A stretch of DNA of 48,080 bases from Pseudomonas helleri (lineage in GTDB: Bacteria; Pseudomonadota; Gammaproteobacteria; Pseudomonadales; Pseudomonadaceae). Shown here in pieces: positions 23,570 to 33,147 of the stretch. The position numbers were made by a program, and so were the translations under genes. The stretch lies in the NCBI RefSeq assembly GCF_009600315.1, contig NZ_WIWC01000041.1, positions 1 through 48,080 of the forward strand. The letters run 5' to 3'. Under the pieces are notes generated by a model. It did no database searches. It had not been told where the DNA came from and saw only the letters and a program-made list of their open reading frames with translations. Position 1 is the stretch's first letter. The number at the start of each line of letters is the position of its first letter.

Positions 23570-24865
23570 TTAAGCGAACGGGTGACGCAGAACGATGGTC
23601 TCGTTGCGGTCCGGGCCAGTCGAGATGATGTCGATCGGCGCGCCGATCAGCTCTTCTACACGCTTGATGTAGGCGCGAGCATTCGCTGGCAGAGCTTCCA
23701 GGGTTTTGGCACCCACGGTCGACTCAGTCCAGCCCGGTACAGTTTCGTATACCGGTTGCAGGCCTTCGTAGCTGTCTGCATCAGTCGGCGCGTCAACCAG
23801 CACGGTGCCGTTTGCATCTTTGTAGCCGACGCAAATGTTGATGGTGTCCAGACCGTCCAGCACGTCCAGCTTGGTCAGGCAGATGCCCGAGATGCTGTTG
23901 ACGTCGATAGCGCGACGCAGGATGACGGCATCGAACCAGCCACAACGACGGGCGCGGCCCGTGGTTGCACCGAACTCGTGACCCTGTTTGGCCAGGTGAG
24001 CGCCAACGTCGTCGAACAGTTCAGTCGGGAACGGGCCCGAACCCACGCGAGTGGTGTAAGCCTTGGTGATACCCAGGATGTAGTCCAGGAACATCGGACC
24101 CACGCCCGAACCCGTTGCAACGCCACCAGCGGTGGTGTTGGAGCTGGTTACGTACGGGTAGGTGCCGTGGTCGATGTCGAGCAGCGAACCTTGCGCGCCT
24201 TCGAACATGATGTCTTTGCCAGCGCGGCGCAGGCCGTGCAGCTCAGCGGTCACGTCGAGCATCAGCGGCTTGAGCAGCTCAGCGTATTCCTTGCACTCGG
24301 CCAGGGTCTTGTCGAAGTCGATGGCCGGCTCTTTGTAGAAACCTACCAACATGAAGTTGTGGTATTCCACCAGTTCACGCAGCTTGGCTTCGAAGCGCGG
24401 CATGTTCAGCAGATCGCCAACGCGCAGGCCACGACGTGCCACTTTGTCTTCGTAAGCCGGGCCGATGCCGCGACCGGTCGTGCCGATCTTAAGCTCGCCA
24501 CGCGCCTTTTCACGGGCCTGGTCCAGCGCCACGTGGAACGACAGAATCAGCGGGCAGGACGGGCTGATACGCAAGCGCTCACGCACCGGTACGCCTTTCT
24601 CTTCCAGCTTGATGATTTCACGCAGCAAGGCGTCGGGAGCGACCACGACACCGTTGCCGATCAGGCATTGCACGCCTTCGCGCAACACGCCCGACGGAAT
24701 CAGGTGCAATACGGTTTTTTCGCCGTCGATCACCAAGGTATGGCCAGCGTTGTGGCCACCTTGGTAACGCACTACAGCGGCAGCATGTTCGGTCAGCAGA
24801 TCAACGATCTTGCCTTTGCCCTCATCACCCCATTGGGTGCCCAGGACTACGACATTCTTACCCAT
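23570..24865 (-). CDS. purA: Adenylosuccinate synthetase
   Basis: PurA joins IMP and aspartate with GTP to make adenylosuccinate, the first committed step to AMP. The start used is the ATG at 24865 (MGKNVVVLGTQWGDEGKGK), giving 431 residues as usual. GAGGA lies 10 bases upstream. A five-codon longer frame exists but is not supported. Visible motifs are the GDEGKGK P-loop near 13-19 with catalytic Asp14, GHNAGHT with the catalytic His, TTGRGIGPAYEDK, and C-terminal TKLDVLDGL for guanine binding. It follows hisZ by 54 bases and ends at a strong terminator. Confidence 0.97.
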   Translation of the reverse strand: MGKNVVVLGTQWGDEGKGKIVDLLTEHAAAVVRYQGGHNAGHTLVIDGEKTVLHLIPSGVLREGVQCLIGNGVVVAPDALLREIIKLEEKGVPVRERLRISPSCPLILSFHVALDQAREKARGELKIGTTGRGIGPAYEDKVARRGLRVGDLLNMPRFEAKLRELVEYHNFMLVGFYKEPAIDFDKTLAECKEYAELLKPLMLDVTAELHGLRRAGKDIMFEGAQGSLLDIDHGTYPYVTSSNTTAGGVATGSGVGPMFLDYILGITKAYTTRVGSGPFPTELFDDVGAHLAKQGHEFGATTGRARRCGWFDAVILRRAIDVNSISGICLTKLDVLDGLDTINICVGYKDANGTVLVDAPTDADSYEGLQPVYETVPGWTESTVGAKTLEALPANARAYIKRVEELIGAPIDIISTGPDRNETIVLRHPFA

Positions 24866-24919
24866 AACACTTGTCCTCATTCGCGCAAACTTGGTGCCGG
24901 CAATTGCCGGCAGGAAAAC

Positions 24920-26107
24920 TCAAGAAACCAGCGGCACTACTTGCCACAGGCCATTCTGCTGAATCAATTGGCGGTCGCAGTCAGCCTCTTGGGCCCCAGC
25001 CTGCTGCTGCCCAGGCAATGCCTGAACCACACGCTGACCTTCACTGCGAAGCTGGCAAACCTGCTGCCAGAGTGCCGCATCCGTGCTGTCGGGCATCCAT
25101 ATACCACCAGACGGCAACTCGACTTGCGCACGCCCCAGGGTCACCAGGGTTTTCAAATCGGTCGAAAAGCCGGTTGCCGGCCGGGCACGCCCGAAGACAG
25201 CACCGATGTCGTCATAACGGCCGCCCTGAGCGATGGAATCCCCAACGCCCGGTACAAATACCGCAAACACTACACCTGTGTGGTAGTGGTACCCGCGCAA
25301 CTCGCCCAGGTCGAAGTACAACGGCAACTGCGGGAAACGCACAGACAACCCTTGAGCAATCGCTTCCAGGTCGTCCAGCGCCGCCAGCACTTGAGCCGGA
25401 GCCTTGGCCAGACGCTCGCGCGCGGCAGCCAGTACTTCGTGCCCACCACACAAATCAACCAAAGCCTGGAGCATGCCCGCCAAATCAGCTGGCAAACCTT
25501 CGGTCAAGGCCGTTACTTCGTCGATCGCCTTGCGTTGCAGGGCGTCGAACAATTGTTGTTCAGTTTCAGCCGACAAGTTGGCCGCACGGGCCAATCCGCG
25601 GTAAATACCGACATGCCCCAGGTCCATGTGGACATCAGGCACATCTGCCAGTTGCAGCATCGCCAGCATCAGGCTGATGACTTCAACGTCGCTGCTCGGG
25701 CTGGCATCGCCATACAACTCGGCACCCAACTGAATCGGGCTGCGCGAGGAAGACAAGCCGCGCGGCTTTGCATGCAGCACGCTGCCGGCATAGCACAGAC
25801 GGCTCGGGCCTTCACGACGCAGGGTATGCGCATCAATGCGCGCCACTTGCGGCGTGATGTCGGCACGAAAACCCATCTGGCGACCCGTTTGCGGGTCAAT
25901 AACCTTGAAGGTACGCAAATCGAGATCCTGACCAGCCCCTGTCAGCAGAGACTCCAGGTATTCGATATGCGGGGTGACGACGAACTCATAGCCCCAGCTC
26001 TGGAACAGATCCAACACCTGACGCCGCGCCACTTCGATGCGGGCTGCTTCAGGTGGAAGTACTTCTTCGATGCCATCTGGCAGAAGCCAGCGGTCTACCG
26101 TTGCCAT
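24920..26107 (-). CDS. hisZ: ATP phosphoribosyltransferase regulatory subunit HisZ
   Basis: HisZ is a catalytically dead histidyl-tRNA-synthetase-like protein that activates the short form of HisG in histidine synthesis. The 395 residues show the class II synthetase core (MGFRADITPQVARIDA, motif-2-like RLCYAGSVLHAKP, then GGRYDDIG for motif 3). The HisRS anticodon domain is missing, as expected for HisZ. It starts MATVDRWLLPDGIEEV. It lies directly upstream of purA, the conserved pseudomonad order. No obvious promoter was found in the 100 bases upstream. Confidence 0.94.
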   Translation of the reverse strand: MATVDRWLLPDGIEEVLPPEAARIEVARRQVLDLFQSWGYEFVVTPHIEYLESLLTGAGQDLDLRTFKVIDPQTGRQMGFRADITPQVARIDAHTLRREGPSRLCYAGSVLHAKPRGLSSSRSPIQLGAELYGDASPSSDVEVISLMLAMLQLADVPDVHMDLGHVGIYRGLARAANLSAETEQQLFDALQRKAIDEVTALTEGLPADLAGMLQALVDLCGGHEVLAAARERLAKAPAQVLAALDDLEAIAQGLSVRFPQLPLYFDLGELRGYHYHTGVVFAVFVPGVGDSIAQGGRYDDIGAVFGRARPATGFSTDLKTLVTLGRAQVELPSGGIWMPDSTDAALWQQVCQLRSEGQRVVQALPGQQQAGAQEADCDRQLIQQNGLWQVVPLVS

Positions 26108-26194
26108 TACGCCATTCCCCTATGATCCGGGCGGCTTGCCAGCAGGCGAGCCTTGAGTAAAGCAGAACGTGGCTGCGTCTTGAGCGCGCACAGC

Positions 26195-26218
26195 AAAAAA
26201 GCCTGAAGCAACAGGCTT
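26195..26218 (-). terminator. Second terminator downstream of hflC
   Basis: On the minus strand AGCCTG-TTGCTT-CAGGCT is followed by TTTTTTGCTG, a 6-bp stem with a T run. Confidence 0.7.
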
Positions 26219-26288
26219 ACACAGCACATTCCTCGAAAAAATCTGCCGACGCTCTATCAGCCGTTCGGTCAATCAAACATGCAGACGC

Positions 26289-26312
26289 AAAAAAGCCGGG
26301 AATTTCCCGGCT
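26289..26312 (-). terminator. Main terminator of the hfl operon
   Basis: On the minus strand AGCCGGG-AAATT-CCCGGCT is followed by TTTTTGCG, about 120 bases past the hflC stop. Confidence 0.85.
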
Positions 26313-26432
26313 GCCGCATCATACACACGTTTTCTAAAAGGATCACCCCGCCAGGCAATTTGCCCGCCCGGCGGAGTGAATGCATGCGCCCGATTGTGAT
26401 GCCAGAGGCCGGCAATCGGACGGCATGACGCC

Positions 26433-27311
26433 TTACTGTTGCGCGGGTTTGGATTTTTCCAGGTAGCGGAAGAAATCGCTGCTTGGGTCCAACACCAGCA
26501 CGTCGCTCTTGTTCGCAAAGCTTTCGCGGTAAGCGCGCAGGCTGCGATAGAACTTGTAGAACTCTTGATCCTGGCCGTAAGCCTTGGAGTAGATCGCAGC
26601 AGCTTGAGCATCACCATCACCGCGCAGCTCTTCGGACTGACGATACGCTTCAGCCAGCAGAACACGACGTTGACGGTCGGCGTCAGCACGAATGCCTTCG
26701 GCCAGCTCGTTACCCTTGGCCCGATGCTCGCGTGCTTCACGCTCACGCTCGGTGCTCATGCGTTCGAAAACGCTGCGGTTTACTTCTTTTGGCAAGTCGA
26801 TGGCCTTGACGCGAACGTCGACCACTTCGATGCCCAGCTCTTTTTCAGCCATTTTATTCAGCGATGCGGTGATGTCAGCCATCAGTGCATCACGCTCACC
26901 CGACACCACTTCGTGCAGGGTGCGCTTACCGAACTGGTCACGCAGGCCGGATTCCAGACGACGCGACAGGCGCTCGTCAGCAATCTGCTTCATGCCGGAG
27001 GTAGCGGTGTAGAAGCGCTCGGCATCTTTCACACGCCACTTGGCGAAGGCATCCACCATGACCGCTTTCTTTTCCAGCGTCAGGAAACGCTGCGTCGGCG
27101 CATCCAGCGTCATCAGGCGGGCGTCAAATTTGCGCACCTGGTTGACGTAAGGAATCTTCACGTGAAGACCCGGCTGAACATCGGCCTGAACCACACGGCC
27201 AAAGCGCAGCAGAACGGCACGTTCAGTTTGCGAGACGATGTAGAAGCTGTTCCAGGCAACGATCGCCACGACAACGGCAACAATAAGGGCGATCAGCGAT
27301 TTATTGCTCAT
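26433..27311 (-). CDS. hflC: Membrane protease regulator HflC
   Basis: HflC forms with HflK a large periplasm-facing SPFH cage around the FtsH protease and modulates its activity. The 292-residue protein has one N-terminal membrane anchor (about 6-24, LIALIVAVVVAIVAW) and the SPFH/band-7 domain (TERAVLLRFGRVV through about 190). A charged coiled coil follows (STEREREAREHRAKGNEL), then a short C-terminal tail ending KSKPAQQ. Its start overlaps the hflK stop by one base (TGATG). It closes the hfq-hflX-hflK-hflC run. Confidence 0.96.
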   Translation of the reverse strand: MSNKSLIALIVAVVVAIVAWNSFYIVSQTERAVLLRFGRVVQADVQPGLHVKIPYVNQVRKFDARLMTLDAPTQRFLTLEKKAVMVDAFAKWRVKDAERFYTATSGMKQIADERLSRRLESGLRDQFGKRTLHEVVSGERDALMADITASLNKMAEKELGIEVVDVRVKAIDLPKEVNRSVFERMSTEREREAREHRAKGNELAEGIRADADRQRRVLLAEAYRQSEELRGDGDAQAAAIYSKAYGQDQEFYKFYRSLRAYRESFANKSDVLVLDPSSDFFRYLEKSKPAQQ

Positions 27312-28492
27312 CAGCGACTCTCCCTGGTACGCGGTGGTGTCGGCAGATCCGTGCTGGTGTGCGAGCCAGAATCACTGGTGCTCGCCGCCGCTGCCGAACC
27401 CGTTGCCGGGGTGCTGCCATTACGGCCTTCGATCATTTTGTCCAACGGCAAGTACAGCAGGTTGCTCTGGCCGTTTTTGTTACCGGTCACGAGTACTTTG
27501 CTGGTGTTGCTGAAGACTTCCTGCATGGTGTCCAGATACAGACGATCACGCGTGACCTCTGGAGCCTTGCGGTACTCGGACACCAGTTTGGTAAAGCGGT
27601 CAGCCTCACCTTTGGCGCGCGACACCACTTCGTCGCGATAACCGTTGGCATCTTCGATGATGCGCTGCGCCTGACCACGGGCTTCCGGCACTACACCATT
27701 GGCGTAGCTTTCAGCCTGGTTACGGGCACGCTGCTCGTCTTCACGGGCACGAATCACGTCATCAAAGGCCTCTTGTACTTCACGCGGTGCGGCTGCGTTT
27801 TGTACGTTGACCTGAGTCACGGTGATACCGGTCTTGTAGGTATCGAGGAAGCGCTGCAAGCGTTCCTTGATCTCGATAGCCATTTGCTCACGACCTTCGG
27901 TCAGCACCTGATCCATCGAGGTGGAGCCCACGACATGGCGCAGGGCACTGTCGGTGGCTTGTTGCAGGCTGACTTCCGGTTGATCAACGTTGAGCACGAA
28001 ATCGCGCAGGTTGCTGATCTTGTACTGCACGGTCAGCGGCACTTCGACGATGTTTTCGTCTTCAGTCAGCATTTGACCCTGCTTGGTATACGCACGCTCA
28101 CGCGTCACGTTTTCCATGTACTTTTTATCGAACGGCGGGAAGTAGATGTTCAGGCCCGGCCCTACAGTGTCGTAGTACTTGCCCAGGCGCAGCACGACGG
28201 CTTGCTCCTGCTCATCGACTACATAGACTGCGCTGTACAGCCAAACGGCTGCCAATGCGACCAGGCCAATGCCCAGCAGTCCGAAACCGGCACCCTTGCC
28301 GCCCGACCCGCTGTCACCGCCACTGCCGCCCGTGCGTTTTTTTCCACCACCGAACAACCCATTCAGGCTTTCCTGCAGCTTTCGGAAGGCTTCGTCGAGA
28401 TCTGGTGGTCCCTTGCGGTCGCCATTTTTAGGACGTTTGCCGCCCCAGGGATCTTGATTATTCGAGTTGCCACCCGGCTCATTCCAAGCCAT
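27311..28492 (-). CDS. hflK: Membrane protease regulator HflK
   Basis: HflK is the partner of HflC. The start used is the ATG at 28492 (MAWNEPGGN), with GGAG at good spacing; 393 residues result. A glycine-rich cytoplasmic segment (about 45-70, GGGKKRTGGSGGDSGSGGK) precedes a membrane anchor at about 70-90. The SPFH domain (DEQEQAVVLRLGKY) and a long Ala/Glu/Arg-rich coiled coil (AREDEQRARNQAESYANG) follow. The tail is Ser/Thr/Pro-rich. A frame extension of 12 codons upstream is possible but lacks a ribosome site. Confidence 0.96.
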   Translation of the reverse strand: MAWNEPGGNSNNQDPWGGKRPKNGDRKGPPDLDEAFRKLQESLNGLFGGGKKRTGGSGGDSGSGGKGAGFGLLGIGLVALAAVWLYSAVYVVDEQEQAVVLRLGKYYDTVGPGLNIYFPPFDKKYMENVTRERAYTKQGQMLTEDENIVEVPLTVQYKISNLRDFVLNVDQPEVSLQQATDSALRHVVGSTSMDQVLTEGREQMAIEIKERLQRFLDTYKTGITVTQVNVQNAAAPREVQEAFDDVIRAREDEQRARNQAESYANGVVPEARGQAQRIIEDANGYRDEVVSRAKGEADRFTKLVSEYRKAPEVTRDRLYLDTMQEVFSNTSKVLVTGNKNGQSNLLYLPLDKMIEGRNGSTPATGSAAAASTSDSGSHTSTDLPTPPRTRESR

Positions 28493-28588
28493 AGCGCTCT
28501 CCATCTGATAAAGCAAAGACGCGCCCACGGCGCGCCGACCAATGCTACAGAATGCCTATCACAGCGGCACAGCCGCTTTGCGAGGCTT

Positions 28589-29890
28589 TTATTGCAAAGT
28601 GTGTTCTTCGATGAATTCCAGCGGCTGCATCCCTTCGCGGCTGACCAAGCGGTTTAGCTCGGATCGCGGCAGGCGTACGTCCAACAAACTGGCCCCCTCA
28701 TCGTCATGCGCTTCTTTTTGCACAACACCCAGTTCGAAGAACTGTGCCCGCAGTCGAGCAAATCGCTGCTCAAGACGCAAGGTGCCAACGAACAAATCAT
28801 TGCCCAGCAACTCGGCGATGGCCTGTTCCAGCAACTCAAGCCCTGAACCATCGCGCGCCGACAACCATACCCGCTGGGGCTTGCCGTTGGCATCGCGCTG
28901 AATCTGCGGTTCGACAGCTTCAAGCAAATCGATTTTGTTGTAGACCTCGAGGATCGGCAAGTCCTGGGCGCCAATCTCGCCCAGCACCACCATCACCTGC
29001 TCAATCTGCTGCATGCGCTCAGGTTCATGCGCATCAATCACGTGCAGCAACAAATCGGAATTGCTCGACTCTTCGAGCGTAGACCGGAAAGCTTCAACTA
29101 GCTTGTGCGGAAGGTGACGAATAAAGCCCACGGTGTCCGCCAGCACGATTGGCCCCAGGTCGCCCAGATCGAGGCGGCGCAACGTCGGGTCGAGGGTGGC
29201 AAACAACTGGTCAGCGGCAAACACGTCAGAACCGGTGACCGCATTGAACAGCGTGGACTTGCCGGCGTTGGTGTAGCCCACCAGTGACACCGTAGGAATG
29301 TCGGCGCGTTGACGCCCTCTACGGGACTGCTCACGTTGGCTGCGGACTTTTTTCAGACGAGCCTTGATCTGGCTCATGCGCACACGCAACAGACGTCGGT
29401 CGGTTTCGAGCTGAGTTTCACCCGGGCCGCGGCTACCAATCCCCCCACCTTGACGCTCAAGGTGAGTCCAGCCACGGACAAGCCGCGTGCTCATGTGGTC
29501 AAGTTGGGCCAGTTCGACCTGCAACTTGCCTTCATGGGTACGGGCACGTTGAGCGAAAATGTCGAGAATCAGCCCGGTACGGTCAAGCACGCGACACTCG
29601 AAAACACGTTCGAGGTTACGCTCCTGACTGGGCGTGAGGACGTGATTGAAAATCACAATGTCGACCTTCTCGGCCTTGACCAGGTCGCGTAATTCCTCGA
29701 CCTTGCCAGTGCCAATCAGGTACTTGGCCGATGGCCGATGACGCGGCACGTTAAAAAACGCGACGGTCTCGGCGCCTGCCGATTTGGCTAACTCCTGGAA
29801 CTCCTGCGGATCTTCGCGCGCCTCAGGGTCCTGTCCTTCCAAGTGAACAAGGATTGCTCGTTCACCACCACCGTGGCGCTCAAAGAACAA
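28589..29890 (-). CDS. hflX: GTPase HflX
   Basis: HflX is a ribosome-associated GTPase that splits stalled 70S ribosomes under stress. The 433-residue protein has an N-terminal nucleotide-binding domain (SAKYLIGTGKVEEL), the family motif GGGIGSRGPGETQLE near 148-162, a coiled-coil linker (about 165-195), and G motifs GYTNAGKS (205-212), DTVG (252-255) and NKID (318-321). The start is a TTG at 29890 (MFFERHGGGER) with TAGGAG eight bases before. No upstream ATG exists before the hfq stop. It follows hfq by 12 bases. Confidence 0.95.
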   Translation of the reverse strand: MFFERHGGGERAILVHLEGQDPEAREDPQEFQELAKSAGAETVAFFNVPRHRPSAKYLIGTGKVEELRDLVKAEKVDIVIFNHVLTPSQERNLERVFECRVLDRTGLILDIFAQRARTHEGKLQVELAQLDHMSTRLVRGWTHLERQGGGIGSRGPGETQLETDRRLLRVRMSQIKARLKKVRSQREQSRRGRQRADIPTVSLVGYTNAGKSTLFNAVTGSDVFAADQLFATLDPTLRRLDLGDLGPIVLADTVGFIRHLPHKLVEAFRSTLEESSNSDLLLHVIDAHEPERMQQIEQVMVVLGEIGAQDLPILEVYNKIDLLEAVEPQIQRDANGKPQRVWLSARDGSGLELLEQAIAELLGNDLFVGTLRLEQRFARLRAQFFELGVVQKEAHDDEGASLLDVRLPRSELNRLVSREGMQPLEFIEEHTLQ

Positions 29891-29902
29891 AGGAGACTCC
29901 TA

Positions 29903-30163
29903 TCAAGCGTTACCTGGCTCAGCGTCTGCCAGTTCCGATTCTGCTGCGCTAGGCAGGCGAATTGGACGTACGGGTACGACTGTTGAGATAGCGTGTTTGT
30001 AAACCATTTGGCTTACGGTGTTTTTCAGCAGAATCACGAACTGGTCGAAGGACTCAATCGTCCCCTGCAGCTTGATGCCGTTAACCAAATAGATGGAAAC
30101 GCCAACCTTCTCTTTACGCAATGTATTCAAGTAAGGGTCTTGTAGCGAATGCCCTTTTGACAT
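29903..30163 (-). CDS. hfq: RNA chaperone Hfq
   Basis: Hfq is the hexameric Sm-like chaperone that pairs small RNAs with mRNAs. The ATG at 30163 (MSKGHSLQDPYLN) has AGGAG upstream and gives 86 residues. A longer frame to 30199 is rejected. Sm1 (KVGVSIYLVNGIKLQGTIE) and Sm2 (the YKHAIST motif) are intact. The C-terminal tail (PSAAESELADAEPGNA) is short and acidic, as in other pseudomonads. It lies between miaA and hflX in the classic order. Confidence 0.97.
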   Translation of the reverse strand: MSKGHSLQDPYLNTLRKEKVGVSIYLVNGIKLQGTIESFDQFVILLKNTVSQMVYKHAISTVVPVRPIRLPSAAESELADAEPGNA

Positions 30164-30253
30164 ATGCCGCACTCCTGTAAGGAAAAAAAATAGAAACAAA
30201 AATTAAATGGCTTATGTCGCCACATCCATAGGATAGACGGCATTCCCTAAGAC

Positions 30254-31234
30254 TCAGGTCAATATGGAGACCGATTCCAGGTATTTCAAGGCTCGTGGCA
30301 GATTGTCGCAGTCGAGGCTGTCCAGCCAATGTAGACCATCCCAGCTGCGTAACCAGGTGAACTGACGCTTTGCCAATTGGCGCGTAGCAATGATGCCGCG
30401 CTCCTGCATCTCGGCTGCCGTCAGTTTGCCGTCCAGGTAATCCCAGACTTGTCGATAACCTACAGCACGTATAGACGGCAACCCGGCATGCAGGTCACTT
30501 CTATTACGCAAGGCTACGACCTCGTCGATGAACCCCTGTTCCAGCATTTGCCCGAATCTTTGTGCAATTCGTTCATGCAACACCTGACGATTCGCCGGGG
30601 CGATGGCCAGATGCGCGACAGTATAGGGCAATTGGCTGCGCCCAGAAGCCGCTGCTTTAGTAGATTGTTCAGATTGTTTTTGTCGATGGGCCGTCATGGT
30701 GAGGCCACTGACCCGGTAAACCTCCAGCGCACGCGTCAAGCGCTGTGGATCATTGGGGTGAATGCGCGCTGCAGACTCCGGATCGATGGCCGCCAACTGG
30801 TCGTGCAACGCTTGCCAACCGAGGCGCTGCGCTTCTTCTTCAAGCTGGGCGCGCACGTCGGGATCGGCCGCTGGCATGTCCGCCAGACCGTCGATCAACG
30901 CCTTGTAATACAACATGGTGCCGCCCACCAGCAGCGGCGTATTACCGCGCGCGGTGATTTCTGCCATGACTTTCAGCGCATCGGCCCGAAAGTCCGCCGC
31001 TGAATAGCTTTGCGCCGGATCAAGAATATCGATCAGTTGATGCGGGTGTTGGGCCAGTATTTCTTTGGATGGCTTGGCGGTACCAATGTCCATGCCGCGA
31101 TAGACCAGCGCCGAATCAACGCTGACCAGCTCGCACGGCAGCACCTTGCTCAGCTCAATCGCCAGATCGGTTTTACCGGCAGCCGTGGGGCCCATCAAAA
31201 AGATGGCCGGGGGTAAAGCGTTGGAACCTGTCAT
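30254..31234 (-). CDS. miaA: tRNA dimethylallyltransferase
   Basis: MiaA adds a dimethylallyl group to A37 of tRNAs that read UNN codons. The 326-residue protein has a P-loop GPTAAGKT at 15-22, the DSALVYRGMDIGTAKP motif for tRNA and substrate binding, GGTMLYYKAL, and a C-terminal region with RQLAKRQFTWLR. It starts where mutL ends (TGATG overlap of one base). A 90-base gap to hfq may hold an extra hfq promoter, which is known in E. coli but not identified here. Confidence 0.96.
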   Translation of the reverse strand: MTGSNALPPAIFLMGPTAAGKTDLAIELSKVLPCELVSVDSALVYRGMDIGTAKPSKEILAQHPHQLIDILDPAQSYSAADFRADALKVMAEITARGNTPLLVGGTMLYYKALIDGLADMPAADPDVRAQLEEEAQRLGWQALHDQLAAIDPESAARIHPNDPQRLTRALEVYRVSGLTMTAHRQKQSEQSTKAAASGRSQLPYTVAHLAIAPANRQVLHERIAQRFGQMLEQGFIDEVVALRNRSDLHAGLPSIRAVGYRQVWDYLDGKLTAAEMQERGIIATRQLAKRQFTWLRSWDGLHWLDSLDCDNLPRALKYLESVSILT

Positions 31235-33147
31235 CAGCGACCGCGCAAAAAGAGTTTATCCAGGTCGTCCAGGCCCATTTGGGTCCAGGTCGGACGACCA
31301 TGATTGCATTGACCGCTACGTTCGGTGTTTTCCATGTCACGCAGCAAGCCGTTCATTTCCGGGATCGCCAAACGGCGATTGGCCCGGATGGCACCGTGGC
31401 AAGCCATCGTGCCGAGCAATTCGTTGAGGTGGGCCTGTATCCGGTCACTGGTGCCGTATTCCATCAAATCGGCGAGCACGTCATGCACCAGACGCTGGGC
31501 CTCGGCCTGTTTGAGCAGCGCAGGAATCTGGCGGATCGCCAGGGTTTCCGGACCAAGGCGTTGCAGCTCAAAGCCCAGACGCTGAAACCACTCGGCATGC
31601 TCTTCGGCACAATCGGCTTCACGCTGACTGACCGCAATCGACTCCGGCACCAACAACGGCTGCCCGCTCAAGCCTTCGCTGGCCATAGCGATCTTGAGGC
31701 GTTCGTACATGATTCGTTCGTGCGCCGCATGCATGTCCACCAGCACAAGCCCTTGGGCGTTCTCGGCAAGGATGTAGATGCCCTTGAGCTGGGCCAGTGC
31801 AAAACCCAGCGGCGGGATATCGCCCTGCCCGTCCGGCAACGGCGCCGCATTGGCTTCAGGCAAAGGGGCGAAAAACTCTCGATAGGCATTTTGGGCTTCT
31901 GCCACAGGCACTGAAGGGGCTGAAGATTGCGGACGATATTGATACTGATAACCCGCCCCCGCACCTGAACCCGCCACATGCTGCGTCGGCGCAGACTGCG
32001 GCTGCTCCAGCACATTGGCCGCCAGACGCATTTCACCTTGCGGGCCGAACTCACCGGCGTCCTGCCCTGTCGGCCGCTCGGTCCCCGGCACAGGCGCTGG
32101 CGCAGCCAATTGGTCTTCGGGTCTTACATCGCCAAGGGCGCGGTGCAAGGTGCCATACAAGAAGTCATGCACCATGCGCCCGTCACGAAATCTCACCTCG
32201 TGTTTAGTGGGGTGAACATTGACGTCGACCACGGAGGGGTCAACCTCAAAAAACAGCACGAAGGTTGGGTGACGGCCATTAAACAGTACGTCGCGATACG
32301 CCTGACGCACCGCGTGGGCCACCAGTTTGTCGCGCACTGCACGACCATTGACGTAGAAATACTGCAAGTCAGCCTGGCTGCGCGAGAAGGTCGGCAAACC
32401 GACCCAGCCCCACAAATGCAGACCGTTGCGCTCCACTTCAATCGGCATTGCCTGTTCCAGGAACGCCGTACCGCACACCGCCGCCACACGCCGGGCGCGA
32501 GCCGTGTCGTCGCGCGCCTCATGCAGATTGAGGATGGCCTTGCCGTTGTGGCGCAGGTTAAAGGCCACATCAAAACGCGCCAGCGCCAGACGCTTGATCA
32601 CTTCTTGCAGATGATCGAACTCGGTTTTCTCGGTTTTGAGAAACTTGCGCCGCGCCGGCGTATTGAAAAACAGGTCACGCACTTCAACCGACGTACCCAC
32701 CGGATGCGCGGCAGGCTGAACCCTGGGCGCCATGTCGCGACCCTCGGTTTCAACCTGCCACGCTTGATCGGCGCCACGGGTGCGCGAGGTCAGCGTCAGG
32801 CGGGCCACCGAGCTGATGGAGGCCAACGCTTCCCCACGAAAACCCAGGCTCATCACCCGCTCAAGGTCTTCGAGGTCGCGAATTTTACTGGTGGCGTGAC
32901 GCGCCAGTGCCAGCGGCAGGTCGTCGCTGGAAATTCCGCGACCATCGTCGCGCACCCGCAACAGCTTGATCCCGGCCTGCTCCACATCCACGTCAATGCG
33001 TTTGGCGCCGGAGTCGAGGCTGTTTTCCAGCAATTCCTTAATCACCGAAGCAGGGCGTTCAACTACCTCGCCCGCCGCAATCTGGTTAGCCAGTCGCGGG
33101 CTGAGCAGCTCAATGCGTGCACTGTCGTTCAACTGCCCGTCGCTCAT
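31234..33147 (-). CDS. mutL: DNA mismatch repair protein MutL
   Basis: MutL links MutS mismatch recognition to strand removal. The 637-residue protein has a GHKL ATPase head with KELLENSLDSGA (catalytic Glu38, Asn42), RDDGRGI (66-72) and GFRGEAL (102-108), then a Pro/Ala/Gln-rich linker (about 340-430). In the C-terminal domain the motif DMHAAHERIMYE begins at Asp471, the metal-dependent endonuclease signature that methyl-directed enterobacterial MutL lacks. Its start overlaps the amiB stop by one base. The gene order amiB-mutL-miaA-hfq is conserved in gammaproteobacteria. Confidence 0.96.
   Translation of the reverse strand: MSDGQLNDSARIELLSPRLANQIAAGEVVERPASVIKELLENSLDSGAKRIDVDVEQAGIKLLRVRDDGRGISSDDLPLALARHATSKIRDLEDLERVMSLGFRGEALASISSVARLTLTSRTRGADQAWQVETEGRDMAPRVQPAAHPVGTSVEVRDLFFNTPARRKFLKTEKTEFDHLQEVIKRLALARFDVAFNLRHNGKAILNLHEARDDTARARRVAAVCGTAFLEQAMPIEVERNGLHLWGWVGLPTFSRSQADLQYFYVNGRAVRDKLVAHAVRQAYRDVLFNGRHPTFVLFFEVDPSVVDVNVHPTKHEVRFRDGRMVHDFLYGTLHRALGDVRPEDQLAAPAPVPGTERPTGQDAGEFGPQGEMRLAANVLEQPQSAPTQHVAGSGAGAGYQYQYRPQSSAPSVPVAEAQNAYREFFAPLPEANAAPLPDGQGDIPPLGFALAQLKGIYILAENAQGLVLVDMHAAHERIMYERLKIAMASEGLSGQPLLVPESIAVSQREADCAEEHAEWFQRLGFELQRLGPETLAIRQIPALLKQAEAQRLVHDVLADLMEYGTSDRIQAHLNELLGTMACHGAIRANRRLAIPEMNGLLRDMENTERSGQCNHGRPTWTQMGLDDLDKLFLRGR

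Larger units (their letters stand above)
26108..26432. other. Gap between hflC and hisZ, no gene seen
   Basis: This stretch of 325 bases has no credible coding frame on either strand. It holds two tandem minus-strand terminators (26195-26218 and 26289-26312) and presumably the hisZ-purA promoter. In P. aeruginosa a short DUF2065 membrane protein gene is remembered at this place; no trace of it is seen here. Confidence 0.6.

Noticed and set aside
23582..26125. An 847-codon frame antisense to purA and hisZ
   Set aside because: It spans two real genes and their gap on the opposite strand and has no family features.
26439..28657. Two long plus-strand frames antisense to hflC and hflK
   Set aside because: They are shadows of conserved SPFH genes with no supporting ribosome sites.
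29891..29902. Possible frameshift at hflX because it lacks an ATG start
   Set aside because: A TTG start with TAGGAG at proper spacing directly follows the hfq stop and gives the normal N-terminus.
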